Source: Alternaria dauci (lineage: Eukaryota > Ascomycota > Dothideomycetes > Pleosporales > Pleosporaceae). Taken from it: a stretch of 64,000 nucleotides of DNA. The notes under the pieces were generated by a model. The model searched no databases and had not been told where the DNA came from. It worked only from the letters and a program-made list of their open reading frames with translations. Of the stretch, positions 59,101 through 64,000 are shown in pieces (within the stretch, counting starts at the first letter, position 1; each line of letters opens with the position of its first letter). The position numbers were made by a program, and so were the translations under genes. The stretch lies in contig NC_091278.1 of the NCBI RefSeq assembly GCF_042100115.1, positions 744,001 through 808,000 of the forward strand, in the 5' to 3' direction.

Positions 59101-60882
59101 ATTGATGTTCCCCAAAAGACCCGAAGTGCTGTCAACAAGTCGATCCCAAAGGGCCATGGCGAGCCACTCGTGTTAGCGCGACGCCTTGCGATATGGATTG
59201 CATGGAAGCGTGGGAACGAAACTATACCATCTTGGGCTTTCTCAGATGCCGTTCTGCCCGAAGTAATGGAGACTACTGAAAAGAAGCTGAGTGCTGCTCA
59301 GGTGAAGAGGATGGAGCGCGAGTCGCTTCATGAAGCCTTACGGGCAACAGCAGAGAGGTCTTCGGCCCGTATAAAAGCCTCTGACGTCATCCCCGAGCCT
59401 TCACCTCCAGTAGAGGTGGACAGTTACAACCACTTCGATATGGTGTCTGTCACCTCCGGTCCACTGACTGGTTTTCTGCGACCGTCGGCAAGTAACCCGC
59501 ACATCACGACACCTAAAACATCGCAACTAGGTCCGAAACGAGTTGCTTGCGATGCGTGCAGAAAACGCCGAATCCGATGCAAACACAAGGACGAGCTGAT
59601 CGACACATCGAAGCCAGGCATGCACACCATTGACCTGTCTGGTTCGTATGGCATATCTGTCAAACGTCGGCTTAGCGATCACTCCGTGGCGGATAGTCTA
59701 TCGAATGTCGCCAATGGACCAGTGAACGGCGGTCCAATCATGGCTGACGTGAATGGCGATCCTTATGCCCTCAAATCTGGCAGAGTCAAGGCGTGTGCCG
59801 ATTGTAGGAAGAGCAAGCGTCGCTGTATACATGATGAATATGGCAACGTTGATCCAGTCAAGGCCAACGAGATTCCCATTCCACGTGGCTCTGCGTCCAA
59901 GAAACGAAGGGTCAGCGACGAAGACACGGAATCAAGAACGAAGCGGATGAGACACGAGTCCTCGTACGATGACGAATATCTGCATGGAGACATACACGGG
60001 CGACATTCACTGCCAAATCAGTTTAGCAGTGGTTCGTCTTTTCTTCAGGAGATGGCCTACTCCGCCCAGCAAGCGCTGGACCACAGCCCCGAAAATGATG
60101 ATCTCGCGCCTGTCGACCCTGCCCTTCAAGCGTATACTAACGGCGACTACAATCATGTAGACATGACGAACTCTTATCACACGAACGGCGATACTGTAAT
60201 GTCATCAGTCGAGTACCAACCGATCGATCCAATGCTTATGGACGGAATGGAGCTCACAGGACAAAATGGAGAAGTACACGGCCCCAGCGTAGAGCCGCTC
60301 ACACCTGGTCCGCCGCCCCACGATGATACCTCCTCGCAGGCGCATACAAACGGCTTCGCCTCGAAGTCCGGACCAGAACATCACGCCGTCCGCCACCCGT
60401 CATCACCCGTCTCACCCAGACACGTCTCTGCAGCATCTCCTCCAATGAATGCCAACAACAGCAACCACCACCAGGCCTACAGCCCCTACATAACCTCCCC
60501 CGCTACAAACAACTACAACAACTTTACCACGAACTCTGATTTCCCTCCCCCACCCATCACACCCACGCTCAATGGCTCGTACAAAGGTCGTACACAACGC
60601 CCGTCAAGTCGCAAACCTAGCCACACGCCGTCGCGCGCTGGCCGCAACAGCAAGACGCCAAAATCAACGCCTAGCAAGCGACGAGACAATGGCACTGGCG
60701 GCATCAAGCTCGAACATGGTATAAGCATGGGGACAGGCATGGGCATCGGTGTGGGCATGAATGGAGGCATGGACATGGGCAACATGCTCAACATGATTGA
60801 CCCGAATCTCGATCAGGCGAGTTTCGATCTTATCAAGCAACTGCAACAAGAGGATCTGGGGCTGAGAAGACGGAGTCGTTGA
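56129..60882 (+). CDS. JHD1: JHD1-type JmjC histone demethylase with PHD finger
   Basis: Exons 56129..57749 and 57797..60882, with a 47-bp intron (GTAGGT...GTCCAG, branch point TTCTAAC). The product has 1568 residues. A disordered N-terminus is followed by a PHD finger at about 480-534 (ICAHCKSSESH, GCDGCKEWYHYPC, YCEPC). The JmjC domain has the Fe(II) ligands H773 and D775 (FHIDFGG) and H845 (GWIHAVW), plus the cofactor-binding lysine region YHIVKGKK. Family members remove methyl groups from H3K36. After the helical domain come two cysteine clusters, CX2CX6C at C1125/C1128/C1135 and C1207/C1210/C1217, with flanking basic residues, then a long Asn/His/Ser-rich tail and a Met-Gly-rich segment. 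The intron is needed to join PHD and JmjC frames (GETT-KVRKS). It is a nuclear chromatin enzyme. Confidence 0.92.
60720..60795 (+). repeat. Met-Gly coding repeat in the JHD1 tail
   Basis: Irregular GGCATGGGC-type repeats encoding alternating Gly and Met (about 25 residues). Confidence 0.7.
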
Positions 60883-61584
60883 TGCCCTTTTATCTCTTTG
60901 TCCTGCATGCCACCATCACTGGGGATTACTCTCTTTCTTTCTTTTCTTTTTTGGTTTTGCTTGCCGTTCTTTGAATTTCTCACAATGTCAACTATTTCCT
61001 TGTTCTGCATTGGTTCGGGGCACAGGCGTTTTACAACATATCTCTGCAACGGGATGGAGTGGACTTGCGCGGCGTCTTTGCTTATACCCAAACTACTTGA
61101 CACTGGGGATAGTGTATATTGCAATCTTTTCCATTTCTTTTCTTTTTTTTTCCAGTCACAGGGAGGGGTGGGGGAAGGAGGCGTTTGTCAGCCAGCATGG
61201 ACTGTGCTCTTTCATTGTTAGCGGCAGGCGGATTGCATGTATGTATGGTATCATAGATGATTGGAACTAATCGACCTATCATGGAAATGGAAACATGTCT
61301 GAACGAAACATGACTCGAAGAAGTTGAATTTTAGTGAGCTGCACACTCATGTGTCAAAATGTATCCTGGAGATGATGCGTGAATCTGCGCTGCCACTCTA
61401 CTAGAAAAGTCACAGTGTACACGTTTCGGGTATAGTCTCCTTGTGTTCCGTCATTTCATTGGACATGTCTAGTCGTGATGTTATTTCAATGCTACACTGC
61501 AGCAGTCATAAGCTGCCATCTGCCTTGATCCGCCCAGCGCTACTATGGGGTAACTCTCAGACCTTGCAGTGACTTTGGAATCGC
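60883..61584. other. Convergent 3' region of JHD1 and PRE2
   Basis: 702 bp, T-rich on + just after JHD1 (likely 3' UTR), with no gene seen. Confidence 0.5.
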
Positions 61585-62614
61585 CTACTCCAACGCACTA
61601 GTAACGTTTGAAAACTCGCCCTTCTTGAGCTTCGTCTCCCAGAAGATGGGATTCGTGTCGTTGAAGCCATGCTTGACCCAGCCATCCTCCTTGACGTGGT
61701 ACAAGTTGATGAAACCACCAGAGTACGCATCCCTGTGGGTAGCAGCGAGAATACTCCTTCGGCCCAGCTCGAGCGCCTCGTCGTCCTCAAGGTCGTACTT
61801 GTACTGTGCGTCAAGTACACCGTATGCGAATGTCTGACCGGAGCCGACACAGAAGAGGTTGCCGGCTAGGCGGGTGCCGTCGCTGTCGATGTAGTAGAGG
61901 GCGGGGCCTTCTTGTGGGGTTACGCCAGCGCACATGGTTCCCTGGACGTCGAGTGTTAGGCTGGTAAAATAGATGGGCTGACGTGAAATGGGAGAAACGT
62001 ACCATACTTAGACCCATGCCCTTGTATGAGTAGACAAGATTGGCGAGGATCTTCGAGGCCGCAGCGACGGAGATACGGCGCTTGTGTCGGAGTTCGTGAA
62101 GGCGACATTGCATGCCGAGGTATGCGAGCCAGTATTGGCAGTCCTACCGCGCATCAGTATTCAGGCTTCCTTCTGTCTCCTTGTCGTGGTGGTGATTGCA
62201 CGTACAGCAGCGCCACCAGCCATGGTTCCCAGCAAGCAGTTGTTGATCTCAATGACCTTCTTGACCGTCTGACTGGCTATCCAGTTTCCAGCCGTTGCAC
62301 GCGAGTCGGTGGCGACGATGATGCCGCCCTTGAAGCGGAAGGCGAGGGTTGTGGTACCGTGGGCAATCTTGATGGGGCAGTTGGGGTTGGAGTAGTCGTC
62401 CGTCATTGCGCGGAGCCATGATGCTGACTGTCTTGTTTTTAGCATGTCGCGCTCTCTATTGTACGGAGGCGATAGAGCGCACCTGAGCGACTGGTGGTAG
62501 GGCAAACTTGAGGGACAGCTCTGGGGTGCCGCTGTAGAGCTGCAGCTGCTCTTCCTCTGACGGGCCTTCCTCTGTATACGCCGGCCGGCTATACTGCGAC
62601 ACTAATGAATCCAT
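61585..62614 (-). CDS. PRE2: Proteasome 20S subunit beta type-5 (PRE2), chymotrypsin-like
   Basis: Exons 62614..62483, 62427..62206, 62143..62003 and 61941..61585, with introns of 55, 62 and 61 bp. The product has 283 residues. It is the N-terminal nucleophile hydrolase of the 20S core. A 68-residue propeptide ends in IAHG, and cleavage would expose Thr69 ([12 protein letters not shown]) as the catalytic residue. The partner residues are present: D85 (mature D17, [10 protein letters not shown]) and K101 (mature K33). [20 protein letters not shown] and [12 protein letters not shown] are conserved in beta5. The C-terminal region ([20 protein letters not shown]) is complete. The gene is convergent with JHD1. 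Confidence 0.95.
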
Positions 62615-63536
62615 GGTTGCGGCGATGTGTGATGGCGGAATTCAGAGGGTATCAGAGACGTGACCGAGTGGTTGCAGTGGGGTGGTTTGATTGTTTGGCG
62701 TGGTGATGTGAGCTCGAAGCTCCGGCGTTGTCGGTAATGCCAAGACGTAGCCGCGTCCTAGCTGTTGCCTTCACCACCTAGGCGGTCGCATCCCGAGCAC
62801 TGTCAACTACACCACATTGCTGCTTTTCATCCACCTTTGTGCATAGACCTCAGCAGAGCCAAACAGCCCCATGAGGTGCTCTGGCCTCTATCACGCCCAT
62901 ATTTCCTTGCTATTGACTTTGCAGACACCGCCACTCACACAGGAGCAGCCGTGATGAGCACTACGCCTTTGGCGCGCAACGTCGTCATCCATCGCGATAG
63001 CACTGACTTTCCTCAATATGAAGAGAAGGGAGACGCAGTAGGAGGGACTTGCGCGCGATCATGTCGCACTCTTACATACGTCATCTAGTGGTGCAAGTCC
63101 TCCCGTCAACCAGGGCACGAACGGGCGTTGGGGCTCAAGCGTCACATGCTGCCCGTTGAGACTCGAGGTCAGGCACAACATCGCGCCGGCCCACGCGCTC
63201 ATCTCCCACCCTCATTAGCCTCCGTCACTCGCCCAGCGGACTTGAACACATGTTTGCATTGCCTATATGCAGGCACCGTCAACAATCATGCAGGCACCAT
63301 TCTTACCCACTCTGTCTCATTTGTCCCCTTCACTACCTGCAGATGTGCGGCCCGCGTGCAAGTCCGGCGCTGCGTGCCTGATGGTAGCGAATGATCTTTG
63401 AGGGCAGTGTTATATACATACAAGGACGCCTCATGAGAAAAAGTAAGAAAGGATTTGATCATATGTCTATTGTGTGTCAGTCGTAGGTTAAAGTACCGCC
63501 TGTTTCCATTGTCTTGCCTTCTTTCAAGTCCTCTGA
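62615..63536. other. Upstream region of PRE2 and of the right-edge gene
   Basis: 922 bp between divergent genes. I looked for the yeast proteasome control element GGTGGCAAA near the PRE2 start and did not see it. A frame of 107 codons at 62765 has no recognisable features. Confidence 0.4.
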
Positions 63537-64000
63537 ATGCCCCGTTACGACACAACACCTTATTCGTACTATCAACCCTCGAGACCGCCTTCAAGCTACG
63601 TACCAGCCTTCTCTCATACTGGTTATCATCGTCTTGCCCCGCCGACAGGACTTCATCCCCTGCCCACGCGCATCGATTCTGGTGTCGAGATATCCTCGGC
63701 ACGCAGCAGACATGTGCTGGTTCACCCTAACACCAGCCAAAGGGGGAAAGCAACATCGCCATTCTACAGATTCTTCATGTGCGGAGGAAATCGTTCGCGT
63801 CCATCGTAGCCCGGCATCGCCGCGTTTCAGCGACGTTCGCGTCAGAGTGCCCAATGTAACCCTTGAGGTGGAAGAAAAGGGCGGACACCATCACGCGCAC
63901 TTTGATGCGCATCTGGATCACCACCACAGACATCCGCATCTGCACCCACTGCACATGCATCCGATTCACGGCCATCATCATCACCACCACGATCTTAGTG
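63537..64000 (+). CDS. Histidine-rich protein, 3' part beyond the window
   Basis: Proposed exons 63537..63681 and 63770..64000, with an 88-bp intron (GTGTCG...TTCTACAG, CTAAC branch point). The frame is still open at the window edge, so the gene is partial. The N-terminal part is Pro/Tyr/Ser-rich (MPRYDTTPYSYYQPSRPPSS). After RSPASPRFSDVRVRVPNVTL the sequence becomes His-rich (HHHAHFDAHLDHHHRHPHL and further runs of up to six His). This suggests metal binding or a disordered linker. No family is recognised. The start and intron are inferred from frame continuity only; the His-rich frame itself is clear. Confidence 0.45.

Noticed and set aside
62615..62760. Search for a proteasome control element upstream of PRE2
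   Set aside because: No GGTGGCAAA or close variant was seen near the start.

Overview
The window reads as nuclear DNA of a filamentous ascomycete. Most genes carry several short introns (about 47-180 bp) with GT...AG ends and CTAAC-like branch points. There are two Zn2Cys6 regulators, a WOPR (Gti1/Pac2) regulator, a P450 and single-copy housekeeping genes of Pezizomycotina type. Gene content suggests Dothideomycetes, perhaps Pleosporales, but that placement is inference. I saw no rRNA, tRNA, CRISPR array or intact transposon.

Layout. 0.3-9.4 kb: MPE1 (mRNA cleavage/polyadenylation), NMA111 (HtrA-type serine protease), a small lysine-rich protein, a CutC-like protein and a GPI-anchored secreted protein. 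9.4-15.3 kb: gene-poor, with one uncertain or decayed multi-exon gene near 12.3-13.5 kb. 15.3-21.5 kb: Zn2Cys6 regulator, small membrane protein and cytochrome P450, all on +. 21.8-31.8 kb: UTP20 (2651 codons, ribosome biogenesis) and a divergent DRN1/CWF19-like gene sharing a 319-bp promoter. 33.1-37.5 kb: secreted HNH nuclease, GNAT acetyltransferase and MFS sugar transporter. 37.5-46.2 kb: an 8.7-kb stretch with no convincing gene, directly upstream of the WOPR regulator. 48.6-54.1 kb: Dal5-type transporter, Zn2Cys6 regulator and zinc-less MDR oxidoreductase, which look like a small substrate-uptake and catabolism group. 54.4-62.6 kb: SF3B6 spliceosome subunit, a PHD-JmjC JHD1 histone demethylase and proteasome beta5 (PRE2). 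The right edge cuts a histidine-rich gene.

Splice models were built by hand from reading-frame continuity, splice-site consensus and family knowledge. Exon coordinates are given in the entries. The most interesting signals are: an in-frame mitochondrial-type presequence upstream of the usual NMA111 start; a 90-codon open frame directly after the SF3B6 stop; two half Zn2Cys6 motifs in the tail of the JHD1 demethylase; and the very long upstream region of the WOPR gene.
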